Assembly (NCBI RefSeq): GCF_010726645.1
Contig: NZ_AP022563.1
Span: 2,294,001-2,358,000, forward strand
Direction: 5' to 3'
Source: Mycolicibacterium duvalii
GTDB taxonomy: Bacteria; Actinomycetota; Actinomycetes; Mycobacteriales; Mycobacteriaceae
Length of the DNA stretch: 64,000 bases
In this document: positions 19,775-27,651 of the stretch, piece after piece
How the letters are laid out: each line of letters starts with the position of its first letter
Position numbering within the stretch: position 1 is the first letter of the stretch
The notes under the pieces: model-generated
Told to the model about the DNA's origin: nothing
The model's input: the letters and a program-made list of their open reading frames with translations, nothing else
Databases searched by the model: none
Position numbers and translations under genes: made by a program

Positions 19775-20715
19775 GCCCGATCCTTGATGCGCTGCTGCAT
19801 CTTGACGGCGTGGTCGCGCATCTCCTGGGTGATCTGGAAGTGCCCGCCGAACTCGTTGAGGTAGCCGGGACCGTATTTGGGGTCCGGCAGGATCTGGCGC
19901 AGCCAGCGATAGGGTTTGCGGCGCCGCCACTCCCGCGGGTAACCCACCGACACCTCCTCGAACCGGACCCCGTCGTACCAGGTGGTCCGCGGGATGTGCA
20001 GGTGGCCGTAGACCGAGCACACCGCGTTGTAGCGGGTGTGCCAGTCGGCGGTGGCGGTGGTGCCGCACCACAGCGAGAACTCCGGGTAGAACATCGCGTC
20101 ACACGGTTCGCGCACCATCGGGAAGTGGTTGACCTGCACGGTCGGCATCATCCAGTCGAGGTCCTCGAGCCGGCCGCGGGTGTAGGCGATCCGTTCGCGG
20201 CACCACGCATCGCGGGTGGCATACGGCTCGGCGGAGAGCAGGTATTCGTCGGTGCCGACGATGTTGCGCTCCTTGGCGATCGCGAGGCCCTCGGCCTTCG
20301 TTCCGGCGCCCGCGGGCAGGAACGAGTAGTCGTAGAGCAAGAACATCGGCACGATGGCCGCGGGGCCGCCCTCCTCGGTCCACACCGGATAGGGGTGCTC
20401 GGGAGTGACGACGCCCATCTGGTCGCACATGTCGACCAGGTAGTCGTAGCGCGCCTTGCCGAAGATCTGCATCGGGTCGCGGTTGGTGGTCCACAGCTCG
20501 TGGTTGCCCGGTACCCAGATGACCTTCGCGAAGCGTTTGCGCAGCAGATCCAGCGCCCAGCGGATCTCGTCGGTGCGTTCGGCGACGTCGCCGGCGACGA
20601 TCAACCAGTCGTCGGGCGAGGACGGAAACAGCGACTCGGTGACGGGCTTGTTGCCGGTGTGCCCGGTGTGGAGGTCACTGACCGCCCACAACGTCGGGCG
20701 TCGGTCGTCAGTCAC
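19771..20715 (-). CDS. pptH: Metallophosphoesterase, phosphopantetheinyl hydrolase PptH
   Basis: A 314-residue calcineurin-like phosphoesterase with all five metal motifs: SDLHTGH, GDVAERTDE, GNHELW, VNHFP and GHLHIP. Its position directly before pptT with a 4-bp overlap matches Rv2795c, shown in Mtb to strip phosphopantetheine from acyl carrier proteins, reversing PptT. GTG 20715 is supported by a TAGGCT hexamer 8 nt upstream. A KstR-like palindrome lies 47 bp further up. Confidence 0.9.
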   Translation of the reverse strand: MTDDRRPTLWAVSDLHTGHTGNKPVTESLFPSSPDDWLIVAGDVAERTDEIRWALDLLRKRFAKVIWVPGNHELWTTNRDPMQIFGKARYDYLVDMCDQMGVVTPEHPYPVWTEEGGPAAIVPMFLLYDYSFLPAGAGTKAEGLAIAKERNIVGTDEYLLSAEPYATRDAWCRERIAYTRGRLEDLDWMMPTVQVNHFPMVREPCDAMFYPEFSLWCGTTATADWHTRYNAVCSVYGHLHIPRTTWYDGVRFEEVSVGYPREWRRRKPYRWLRQILPDPKYGPGYLNEFGGHFQITQEMRDHAVKMQQRIKDRA

Positions 20716-20723
20716 GGCACCCC

Positions 20724-20729
20724 AGCCTA
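20724..20729 (-). promoter_or_regulatory. Probable -10 of pptH-pptT-truB
   Basis: Minus-strand TAGGCT, 8 nt before GTG 20715; a near-leaderless start. It lies 32 bp from the edge of the KstR-like palindrome. Confidence 0.4.
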
Positions 20730-20761
20730 CTTGGGGCGAACAGCCGCGCCCGGCGGGGCAA

Positions 20762-20777
20762 CTAGAACCTGTTCTAG
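20762..20777. promoter_or_regulatory. KstR-like palindromic operator
   Basis: A perfect inverted repeat CTAGAAC-CT-GTTCTAG. It contains TNNAACNNGTTNNA, the consensus of KstR, the TetR-family repressor of mycobacterial cholesterol catabolism. It stands in the divergent gap between pptH and a DUF3558-like gene, roughly 30 bp from a candidate -10 on either side (20724-20729 minus, 20808-20813 plus). Which gene it controls is not known. Confidence 0.65.
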
Positions 20778-20868
20778 ATTCCCGTCCCCGGGGGATTTCC
20801 CGACCGTTACACTCCGCTGCAGGAGTGCACGCACCGGCGGTTCGCCGCCGCACGATGAAGGGATGGCG

Positions 20869-21444
20869 ATGATCGCCAAACTGCGACTGCTCTCGGTGCT
20901 GTGCGCGTTGCTGGCGGCGGTGATCGTGGTGTGGCAGACCGATCCGGCCGGAAGTCCCGGTGTCGCGCCGGTGCAACTGCGATCCACCGACGCGCCGCTG
21001 ACGACGATCAAGTACCCGGTGATCGAGACCGTCGACCCCAGCCCCTTCGACCCGTGCCGCGACATCCCGCTCGACGTTGTGCAGCGCATCGGCCTGGCGT
21101 TCACACCGCCCACTCCAGAGGACAGCCTGCGCTGCAAGTTCGACGCGGGCAACTATCAGATGGCGGTCGAGGCGTTCGTGTGGCGCACCTACGAACAGAC
21201 CCTCCCTCCGGACGCCGTCGAACTCGACATCAACGGTCACCGCGCCGCGCAGTACTGGATCATGAAGCCCACCGACTGGAACAACCGCTGGTGGATCACC
21301 TGCATGGTCGCGTTCAAGACCGACTACGGCGTGATCCAGCAGTCGCTGTTCTACTCCCCCATCTACAGCGAACCCGATCCGGACTGCATGCAGACCAACC
21401 TGCAGCGCGCCCACGAGCTCAGCCCGCATTACATCTACTCCTGA
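20869..21444 (+). CDS. DUF3558-like exported/membrane-anchored protein
   Basis: A 191-residue protein. An uncleaved-looking or signal-type hydrophobic N-terminus (LRLLSVLCALLAAVIVVW) precedes an extracytoplasmic domain with four cysteines, including FDPCRDIPLDVVQRIGL and LRCKFDAG, which resemble the DUF3558 lipoproteins (LppV at the Mtb position, Rv2796c). No lipobox is seen, so it may be membrane-tethered rather than lipidated. ATG 20869 has GAAGGG at good spacing; ATG 20863 in frame is too close to it. Candidate -10 TACACT is at 20808. Confidence 0.75.
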   Translation: MIAKLRLLSVLCALLAAVIVVWQTDPAGSPGVAPVQLRSTDAPLTTIKYPVIETVDPSPFDPCRDIPLDVVQRIGLAFTPPTPEDSLRCKFDAGNYQMAVEAFVWRTYEQTLPPDAVELDINGHRAAQYWIMKPTDWNNRWWITCMVAFKTDYGVIQQSLFYSPIYSEPDPDCMQTNLQRAHELSPHYIYS

Positions 21445-21472
21445 TATTCCTCCCGAGAATGCCGACCGGTCC

Positions 21473-22537
21473 CTACGGCCGCTCCAGCTGGTCGGTCGGG
21501 ATCGACCGCTCGAGCATGCCGTAGGTGGTCTCGCCATCCCAGGTGTAGCGGACACCGGCCTGCTGTAACGCCGGGAAGGTCCAATTGGCCATCTTGGCGA
21601 GTTGATCGGCCGGCACGGAGGCCGGATCGGTGATGTCGTGGGTGGACAGCACGGTACGGCCATCGATGCGCACCGTGCCGGACGCGGTTTCCAACACGAC
21701 GGGGACGTCTTCGCCGAGTGGCTGCAGCCGTCTCAGCCAGGGCGCCTCGACCACCCGCGCCGGGACGAGCGCGCCGTCACCGTCGAAGACGTACCCCTCG
21801 TTGAAGGTCGGTCGGCCGTCGGACCTCGGCGGGTAGGCGATGTAGCCGAACGCGCGGCCGCTGGGGAACAGAGCCGACTGCCAGCAGTGTCCCCAGAACC
21901 CGTCGAGCTTGCGCACACCCTGGCGTTTGATGCGCAGTCCGGTGCCGGTGAATGCGTGCCGCTCGGCGCCGACGCTCAACGACCCGGTGGCCCGGAAGAG
22001 TTGTTCGTAGCGGGGCCCGCCCATCAGATCTCCGGTGATGGAGGTCCTCAGCGACGACGCGGCGTCGGGCTGCAACGCCCCCTGTATCCACGGGGGTGCG
22101 GCCATGGTGGCCTCGACCTCGAACCGCACGTCGACCAGGGGTCCGTTTTTGCGTCCGGCCACCAGGCCCGACGCGCTGGTCTGTACCAGTTTTCCGTCGA
22201 AAGCCATGGTCCACGTGTGGAGTTCACGCACGCAGGTGAACGACAGCGGACCGGCCCCCAGCACCCTCGGTGCACCGTCGACGCCGGTCACCGGCACAGC
22301 AGGACCGTCGTCGCGGATCCGGAACACCCGGCCGTCCGGGAATGCCAGGTTGACCTGCAGCCCATGGGCCTCCCAGCTCTCGGCGACGGCTTCGATGCCG
22401 ACCCGGGGCAGGCCGAGGTCGCCGCGGTCGTCGAACACCCAGAAGCTGACCGAGTCGCGCATCTCGGGATCGTCGGGACGGGCGGCGAAGGTCAGCTCGC
22501 GCTGCGGCTCGATGCCGCCGGTCAAATCCACGGCCAT
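21473..22537 (-). CDS. Uncharacterised protein of a sulfotransferase-linked family
   Basis: A 354-residue soluble protein with no signal peptide. Beta-strand-rich sequence with several Trp-containing strands (SVSFWVFDDRGDLGLPRVG, LDGFWGHCWQSALFPSGRAFGYIAYPP, FNEGYVFDGDG) suggests a lipocalin-like or hydrotalcite-type beta barrel as in uncharacterised proteins encoded near lipid or steroid genes. I do not assign a function. ATG 22537 lies 19 nt after the sulfotransferase stop, on the same strand, so the two are likely one operon. Confidence 0.7.
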   Translation of the reverse strand: MAVDLTGGIEPQRELTFAARPDDPEMRDSVSFWVFDDRGDLGLPRVGIEAVAESWEAHGLQVNLAFPDGRVFRIRDDGPAVPVTGVDGAPRVLGAGPLSFTCVRELHTWTMAFDGKLVQTSASGLVAGRKNGPLVDVRFEVEATMAAPPWIQGALQPDAASSLRTSITGDLMGGPRYEQLFRATGSLSVGAERHAFTGTGLRIKRQGVRKLDGFWGHCWQSALFPSGRAFGYIAYPPRSDGRPTFNEGYVFDGDGALVPARVVEAPWLRRLQPLGEDVPVVLETASGTVRIDGRTVLSTHDITDPASVPADQLAKMANWTFPALQQAGVRYTWDGETTYGMLERSIPTDQLERP

Positions 22538-22556
22538 GGCGAAGTGTTCACCTCTC

Positions 22557-23684
22557 TCACCGATCGGTCCAACGTGTCGCACGTTCCACGTAGTCGGCGA
22601 ACAGGGGTCTGATCCGCTCGGGATCCAGCCCGAAGTCCGACGGGTCCGTGGCGGGCTTGGGCTCACGTCGTGCCGCGTTGTGCGCCCACCACGACCGCAT
22701 GCCGGACTCGAATGCGTCCGCAACGGGCTCGCCAAGCCATTCGTAGAGCGAATGGACCTCGGCGACCGGGTCTGCGGCCATTGCGCGGAAGTCGATGTCG
22801 AAAAAGCGATCGTCGGTGCCGGATTCGCGGAATTCCACCGCCCGCTGCATCCCGATCGACCATTGTTCGACATTGAGTGAACCCAGGTAGTTCCGGTCGA
22901 GGTGGTCGCTGAAGCCGCCGACGATGTCGGCGTACACCTCGGCTACTGATAGCAGTACGTCGGTGGGATCGCGGTGGGTCATCACGAACCGGGCATCGGG
23001 GAACACCCGGTCCAGATGGTGCAGCGACAGCACGTGGGCGGGTGACTTCAACCGCCAAGGTCGCCTGGGCTGTCCCCACTGCAGCAGCTTGAGCACCCGC
23101 TTCTCGTAGGCGTAGGCAGCGGTGAAGTCCGCGTGGTGCACCAGCCAAGCCGAATAGGTGGGGATATGGGCGAAGGCCTGAAAGATCTGCGAGGTGAAGG
23201 TCAGCGCCATCAGATCCAGACATTCCGCCGGTCCGTTCGGGTCTGTCGGAACGTGGTGGCGGCTGCCGGCGACCACCCGGTGGCCGGTCGGGATGCGGGG
23301 GTCGGGAGGGGTGACCGTCGACGGCGGAGGACAGGGCCGGGCGGCCTCCCAGCTGTGCAGGTATCGCACGGCGGGATCCTGGGCCAACAGGAACGACAGC
23401 GCGGTGGAACCGGTGCGCGGCAGGCCGAGTCCGAACAGCGGCGCGTCGATCGGTTCGTCGTCGATCTCGGGATGACGGTGATACCAGTCCTCGACCAGCA
23501 ATCGCTGCCGAAGATGACCGATGATGCGCGGGTACAGATACGCGGCACCGCGGTCGTTGAGCCGAGCCTCCCGGGCCAGTGCGACCACCAGGATCTCGAG
23601 ACCCTCCCGAAAGGTCTCGTCCCCGAAGTCGTCCAGACCGGTCTCATCCCTTGCGGTCCGCATCAACTCGTCCGGCGATGCCAC
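22557..23684 (-). CDS. Sulfotransferase family protein
   Basis: A 375-residue Sulfotransfer_3-type enzyme that would move sulfate from PAPS to a hydroxyl. The 5'-phosphosulfate loop is LGLPRTGSTALSFLL (about 86-100) and the 3'-phosphate site is in ARFVMTHRDPTDVLLSVAEVYADI. RLKSPAHVLSL is also typical. The acceptor is unknown; mycobacterial relatives act on lipids or sterol-like compounds. It is divergent from a TetR gene across 47 bp, and downstream on the same strand is the unknown 354-residue protein. Confidence 0.88.
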   Translation of the reverse strand: MASPDELMRTARDETGLDDFGDETFREGLEILVVALAREARLNDRGAAYLYPRIIGHLRQRLLVEDWYHRHPEIDDEPIDAPLFGLGLPRTGSTALSFLLAQDPAVRYLHSWEAARPCPPPSTVTPPDPRIPTGHRVVAGSRHHVPTDPNGPAECLDLMALTFTSQIFQAFAHIPTYSAWLVHHADFTAAYAYEKRVLKLLQWGQPRRPWRLKSPAHVLSLHHLDRVFPDARFVMTHRDPTDVLLSVAEVYADIVGGFSDHLDRNYLGSLNVEQWSIGMQRAVEFRESGTDDRFFDIDFRAMAADPVAEVHSLYEWLGEPVADAFESGMRSWWAHNAARREPKPATDPSDFGLDPERIRPLFADYVERATRWTDR

Positions 23685-23714
23685 GCTGCACCTCCTTCCG
23701 GAAGTATTCGAGAC

Positions 23715-23724
23715 AGTACACTGC
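23715..23724. promoter_or_regulatory. Short palindrome in the sulfotransferase/TetR gap
   Basis: CAGT-AC-ACTG overlaps a TACACT hexamer (23717-23722) that lies 9 nt before the TetR ATG. It is a candidate TetR operator controlling both divergent genes. The arms are only 4 bp, so support is modest. Confidence 0.35.
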
Positions 23725-23731
23725 CACTAAT

Positions 23732-24355
23732 ATGGACGAGACGTCAAGGAAAACGGCCCGGACCTACCAGAGCCCGACGCGGCGCAGGCAGGCCGAACAG
23801 ACGCGCGAACGCATCGTCACCGCCGGCAGTGAACTGGTACACCAGTACCGGAGTTGGGACTGGCGCGCTCTCACCTTCCGCGCCGTCGCCGAGCGGGCCG
23901 GCGTCGGTGAACGCACCGTCTACCGCCATTTCCCCACCGAACGCGAGCTGCACGACGCGGTGATGCGCCGGCTGGAAGACGAAGCCGGAATCGACTACGA
24001 GGCCGTCGATCTCACGAACCTCACCGACATCACGGACCGGTTCTTCGCCTCGCTGCGACGTTTCACCGTCGAGCGGACCGTGCGCCGGCCCGACGATCCG
24101 GTGTTCGCCGGAGCCGACGAACGTCGGCGCCGGGCGTTGCTGCGCGCACTTGGCGCGGAGGCATCCAACTGGCCGGAGCAGCGCCAACGCGCGGTCGCGG
24201 GTCTGCTCGACGTGTTGTGGAACCTGCCCGCCTACGAACGTCTGGTCGACGCATGGGAACTCTCCCCGGCCGACGCAGCGGAGTCGTTGACCTGGCTGGC
24301 CGGTCGGATCATCGCCGCCGTCCACGCCGGCGAAGGGCCCGCCACCGGCCAGTAA
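23732..24355 (+). CDS. TetR-family transcriptional regulator
   Basis: A 207-residue regulator. The N-terminal HTH (about 18-65) reads RIVTAGSELVHQYRSWDWRALTFRAVAERAGVGERTVYRHFPTERELHDAV in the standard TetR layout; the C-terminal ligand domain is variable. Probably controls the divergent sulfotransferase operon and perhaps the CocE-like gene 10 nt downstream. The ligand is unknown. ATG 23732 lacks a Shine-Dalgarno. Confidence 0.9.
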   Translation: MDETSRKTARTYQSPTRRRQAEQTRERIVTAGSELVHQYRSWDWRALTFRAVAERAGVGERTVYRHFPTERELHDAVMRRLEDEAGIDYEAVDLTNLTDITDRFFASLRRFTVERTVRRPDDPVFAGADERRRRALLRALGAEASNWPEQRQRAVAGLLDVLWNLPAYERLVDAWELSPADAAESLTWLAGRIIAAVHAGEGPATGQ

Positions 24356-24365
24356 TGTTGCTGCG

Positions 24366-26003
24366 GTGAGCTCCCGAATCTCGCGGCTGGCCCGCCACAC
24401 CCTCAGCCGCGTGCTGGATCTGCCGCCGCCGGCCTGCGACTTCCACGTCGAGAAGTCACTGCGGGTGCCGATGCGCGACGGTGTCGAACTGATCGCCGAC
24501 CACTACGCTCCGCAGACCGCGAAGCCGGCGGGCACCCTGCTGGTGCGGGGCCCCTACGGTCGCGGATATCCGTTCTCGGCGCTGTTCGGATCGGTGTACG
24601 CCGCGCGCGGCTATCACGTCGTGATCCAGAGTGTGCGCGGCACGTTCGGTTCCGACGGACAGTTCGACCCGTTCGTCAACGAGGTCGCCGACGGCGCCGA
24701 CACCGCAGCCTGGCTGCGCGACCAGGCGTGGTTCACCGGCACTTTCGCCACCATGGGCCTGTCCTATCTCGGGTTCACCCAGTGGGCGTTGCTGACCGAC
24801 CCGCCACCCGAGCTGCGCGCCGCGGTGATCACCGTCGGCCCCGACGATGTGAGCGGACCGCGGTGGGGCACCGGATCCTTCGGCCTCAACGACTTCCTCG
24901 GCTGGAGCGATCTGGTGGGACGGCAGGAGGACCCGAACCGGCTGCGCACACTGGTACGCCAGGCCGGCGCCCAGCGCCGCGTCACCAAGGCGTCGCTGGA
25001 GCTGCCGCTGGGGGCCGCCAGCCGCGCATTGCTCGGTGACGGCGCGCCGTGGTTCGAGTCATGGCTCGAGCACCCCGACACCGATGACCCGTTCTGGGCC
25101 AAGCTGTATCTGCGCGATCTCCTCGACCGCGCGGAGGTGCCGGTGCTGCTGCTCAGCGGCTGGCAGGACCTGTTCGTCGAGCAGACCCTCGAGCACTACC
25201 GCATGCTCACCGGCCGCGGGGTCCCCACCGGGCTCACCGTCGGCCCGTGGACGCACGGCGACATGATGACCAAGGCCGCACCGACGGTGCTGCGGGAGTC
25301 ACTGGACTGGCTCGCGACCCACCTAGCGGACGCGGCCCCGCAACGGCGCGCCGCGGTGCGCGTACACCTCGCCGGGCACGGCTGGCTGGAAATGGCCGAG
25401 TGGCCGCCGGTGATGCCCACCCAGGTGCTGCATCCGCAGCCCGGCGGACGGCTCGCGCCCGCGGCGCCGGCCGCGGGCGAGACGGCCACCTTCGTCTACA
25501 ACCCGGCCGACCCGACACCGACGGTGGGTGGGCGGCTGCTGTCGCCGGCCGGCGGTTACCGCGACGACACCGAACTCGCCCGCCGTGCCGATGTGCTGAC
25601 GTTCACCGGCGCGCCGCTGGCCGCCGACCTCTTCGTGGTCGGCGCACCCGCGCTGGAGGTCGAGCACTCGTGCGCCAACCCGCACAACGACCTGTTCGTC
25701 CGGATCAGCCAGGTCGACCGGCACGGCGAATCCCGCAACATCAGCGACGGCTATCTGGCATCAGCACCCGACAGCGGCACCGTGCGCATCGAGCTCGACC
25801 CGGTGGCGTGGACGTTCCCGAAGGGCTCGCGGATCCGGGTGCTCATCGCCGGCGGGTCGCACCCGCGATTTCTGCGCAACCTCGGCACCGGGGAACCCGT
25901 GGCCGAAGCAACCACCTACCGGACCGCGCGGCATACGGTGCACCTCGGCGCGGCGACCCGGCTGGTCCTGCCCGCCGGCCCGCGCCCCCCGTCAGCCGAC
26001 TGA
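24366..26003 (+). CDS. CocE/NonD-family X-Pro dipeptidyl-peptidase-like hydrolase
   Basis: A 545-residue hydrolase with the cocaine-esterase layout. An alpha/beta hydrolase core has nucleophile Ser133 (TMGLSYLGFTQW), acid in LLSGWQDLFVEQ and His in VGPWTHGDM. A C-terminal jelly-roll domain (about 320-540) contains PLAADLFVVGAPALEVEHS and IRVLIAGGSHPRF. Similar to Rv2800. It cleaves esters or amides of unknown type. No signal peptide. GTG 24366 lies 10 nt after the TetR stop. The last 12 bp overlap the convergent DUF1802 gene. Confidence 0.9.
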   Translation: MSSRISRLARHTLSRVLDLPPPACDFHVEKSLRVPMRDGVELIADHYAPQTAKPAGTLLVRGPYGRGYPFSALFGSVYAARGYHVVIQSVRGTFGSDGQFDPFVNEVADGADTAAWLRDQAWFTGTFATMGLSYLGFTQWALLTDPPPELRAAVITVGPDDVSGPRWGTGSFGLNDFLGWSDLVGRQEDPNRLRTLVRQAGAQRRVTKASLELPLGAASRALLGDGAPWFESWLEHPDTDDPFWAKLYLRDLLDRAEVPVLLLSGWQDLFVEQTLEHYRMLTGRGVPTGLTVGPWTHGDMMTKAAPTVLRESLDWLATHLADAAPQRRAAVRVHLAGHGWLEMAEWPPVMPTQVLHPQPGGRLAPAAPAAGETATFVYNPADPTPTVGGRLLSPAGGYRDDTELARRADVLTFTGAPLAADLFVVGAPALEVEHSCANPHNDLFVRISQVDRHGESRNISDGYLASAPDSGTVRIELDPVAWTFPKGSRIRVLIAGGSHPRFLRNLGTGEPVAEATTYRTARHTVHLGAATRLVLPAGPRPPSAD

Positions 26004-26540
26004 GGCGCGCAGCTCCCCGGCGATGTCCTCGAGGTCGGCGTCGGCGACCACCGGCGGGCCCCACACCGGGTCGACGGGCAGTGTCACCCAACTGGCGCAC
26101 CCGCGGTAGTCGGCGGTTCGGCACAGCCGCACCGGTGGCGCCAACGGCGCGGCAGACACCACCAGGGCGGTCAATCGGTGCCGCGGCCGGAAATCCAGCC
26201 GATCGGTGCGCACGGACTCCTCGGTCCAGATGTGCCGGCCGGCGATCGCGGCCAGATTCGCCGGCCGCTGCACCTCGACTGCTGCGACCACGCGGGCGCC
26301 GGCCCGCAGCACGATCGCATCGTCGGTGCTGTCCGCGGTTGCGGGCCCGAGCAGGTCGCGGTGCTCGGGCCGGACCCGCTCGGTGTGGCTGTGCGCGACG
26401 GTCGGAAACAACAGGAAACGGGAGGCGGCCACCTCGAACCGCTTCTCGTGGATGCCCCCCTTGCGCAGCAGCACGGTCTGCCTGCCGGCGAGGAGGGCGT
26501 GGATCGCCGCGCTCCACTCCTTGAGCGCCGGGGTGGTCAT
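25992..26540 (-). CDS. DUF1802 family protein
   Basis: A 182-residue cytoplasmic protein matching DUF1802: ALKEWSAAIHALLAGRQTVLLRKGGIHEKRFEVAASRFLLFPTVAHS, where a Lys/Gly-rich turn and FPT block recur. The body contains AVEVQRPANLAAIAGRHIWTEESV. Function unknown; members often sit in small operons with DNA-related or unknown genes. ATG 26540 overlaps the DUF2277 stop by 4 bp. Confidence 0.82.
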   Translation of the reverse strand: MTTPALKEWSAAIHALLAGRQTVLLRKGGIHEKRFEVAASRFLLFPTVAHSHTERVRPEHRDLLGPATADSTDDAIVLRAGARVVAAVEVQRPANLAAIAGRHIWTEESVRTDRLDFRPRHRLTALVVSAAPLAPPVRLCRTADYRGCASWVTLPVDPVWGPPVVADADLEDIAGELRASVG

Positions 26541-26803
26541 GCCATGTTCAACCGCGCGCGCACCTCGGGACGGCGCAGCGGCGGAACGGTTTTCGGTGGC
26601 TGTCTGCGCGGCTGCAGCCCGGTCAGCAGTCGCCGGGTCGACTCGGTGACCTCGGCGACCGCGGCCTCGAACGCGTCGACATTCGCACCGGAAGGGCGGG
26701 TGATGCCGCTGACCTTGCGGACGTACTGGCGCGCGGCGGCCTCGATCTCCTCGTCGGTGGCCGCCGGCTGCAGACCGCGCAGCTCGGTGATGTTTCGGCA
26801 CAT
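26537..26803 (-). CDS. DUF2277 family small protein
   Basis: An 88-residue protein beginning MCRNITELRGLQPAATDEEIEAAARQYVRKVSG, the DUF2277 signature. A helix-rich small protein, perhaps with a Cys near the N-terminus that could bind metal; role unknown. ATG 26803 has a TATCGT hexamer exactly 7 nt upstream, so the mRNA is probably leaderless. It heads a two-gene operon with DUF1802. Confidence 0.85.
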   Translation of the reverse strand: MCRNITELRGLQPAATDEEIEAAARQYVRKVSGITRPSGANVDAFEAAVAEVTESTRRLLTGLQPRRQPPKTVPPLRRPEVRARLNMA

Positions 26804-26810
26804 GGGATCC

Positions 26811-26816
26811 ACGATA
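26811..26816 (-). promoter_or_regulatory. Probable -10 of DUF2277-DUF1802 operon
   Basis: Minus-strand TATCGT, 7 nt before ATG 26803. It forms a back-to-back leaderless promoter pair with echA16, 20 bp away. Confidence 0.45.
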
Positions 26817-26836
26817 GGCCGCCCACCGCTGGCCGA

Positions 26837-26842
26837 TACGGT
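26837..26842 (+). promoter_or_regulatory. Probable -10 of the enoyl-CoA hydratase gene
   Basis: TACGGT, 6 nt before ATG 26849; consistent with a leaderless transcript. Confidence 0.45.
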
Positions 26843-26848
26843 GAGCGG

Positions 26849-27607
26849 ATGAGCCACGACGACATCCTGCTGATCGAGACCCGCGACCGCATCCGGACAC
26901 TGACGCTGAACCGGCCCGAAGCGCGCAACGCGCTCTCGGCCGCGCTGCGGTCCCGGTTCTTCGGCGCGCTGCGGCAGGCCCAGACCGATGATGATGTCGA
27001 CGTGGTGGTCCTCACCGGCGCCGACCCGGTGTTCTGCGCCGGCCTGGACCTCAAGGAACTCGGCGACACCACCGAACTACCTGACATCTCGCCGAAGTGG
27101 CCGCCGATGACCAAGCCGGTGATCGGTGCGATCAACGGACCCGCTGTGACCGGCGGACTGGAGCTGACGCTGTACTGCGACATCCTGATCGCGTCCGAGC
27201 GAGCCCGCTTCGCCGATACCCACGCGCGGGTCGGGCTGTTGCCGACCTGGGGTCTGTCGGTACGGCTGCCGCAGAAGGTCGGCGTCGGGATGGCCCGCCG
27301 GATGAGCATGACCGGCGACTACCTGTCGGCCGACGAGGCGCTGCGCTGCGGGCTGGTCACCCAGGTGGTCCCGCACGACCAGCTCCTCGACACCGCCCGC
27401 CAGGTCGCCTCCTCCATCGTCGGCAACAACCAGAAGGCGGTGCGCGCGCTGCTGGCCTCGTATCACCAGATCGACGAGGCGGCCAACGGCGCCGCGCTGT
27501 GGCAGGAGGCGGCCGCGGCGCGAGAGTGGATGAGCAGCGCGACCGGCGACGACATCGCCGAAAGCCGAAGCGCGGTGATCGAGCGGGGTCGTTCCCAGGT
27601 CCGCTGA
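26849..27607 (+). CDS. echA16: Enoyl-CoA hydratase/isomerase family protein
   Basis: A 252-residue crotonase-fold protein. The oxyanion hole and CoA-binding segments are DPVFCAGLDLKEL and AINGPAVTGGLELTLYCDILIASERARFADTHARVGLLPTWGLS. In the second catalytic loop the usual Glu-containing motif reads HARVGLLPTWGLS, so hydratase activity is not certain. Best matches the position and pattern of Rv2831 (EchA16). A leaderless -10 lies just upstream. Confidence 0.85.
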   Translation: MSHDDILLIETRDRIRTLTLNRPEARNALSAALRSRFFGALRQAQTDDDVDVVVLTGADPVFCAGLDLKELGDTTELPDISPKWPPMTKPVIGAINGPAVTGGLELTLYCDILIASERARFADTHARVGLLPTWGLSVRLPQKVGVGMARRMSMTGDYLSADEALRCGLVTQVVPHDQLLDTARQVASSIVGNNQKAVRALLASYHQIDEAANGAALWQEAAAAREWMSSATGDDIAESRSAVIERGRSQVR

Positions 27608-27651
27608 TCGACGGTTGACAGCCCCCCGGTGCCACCCGGCACAGTCGAGAC

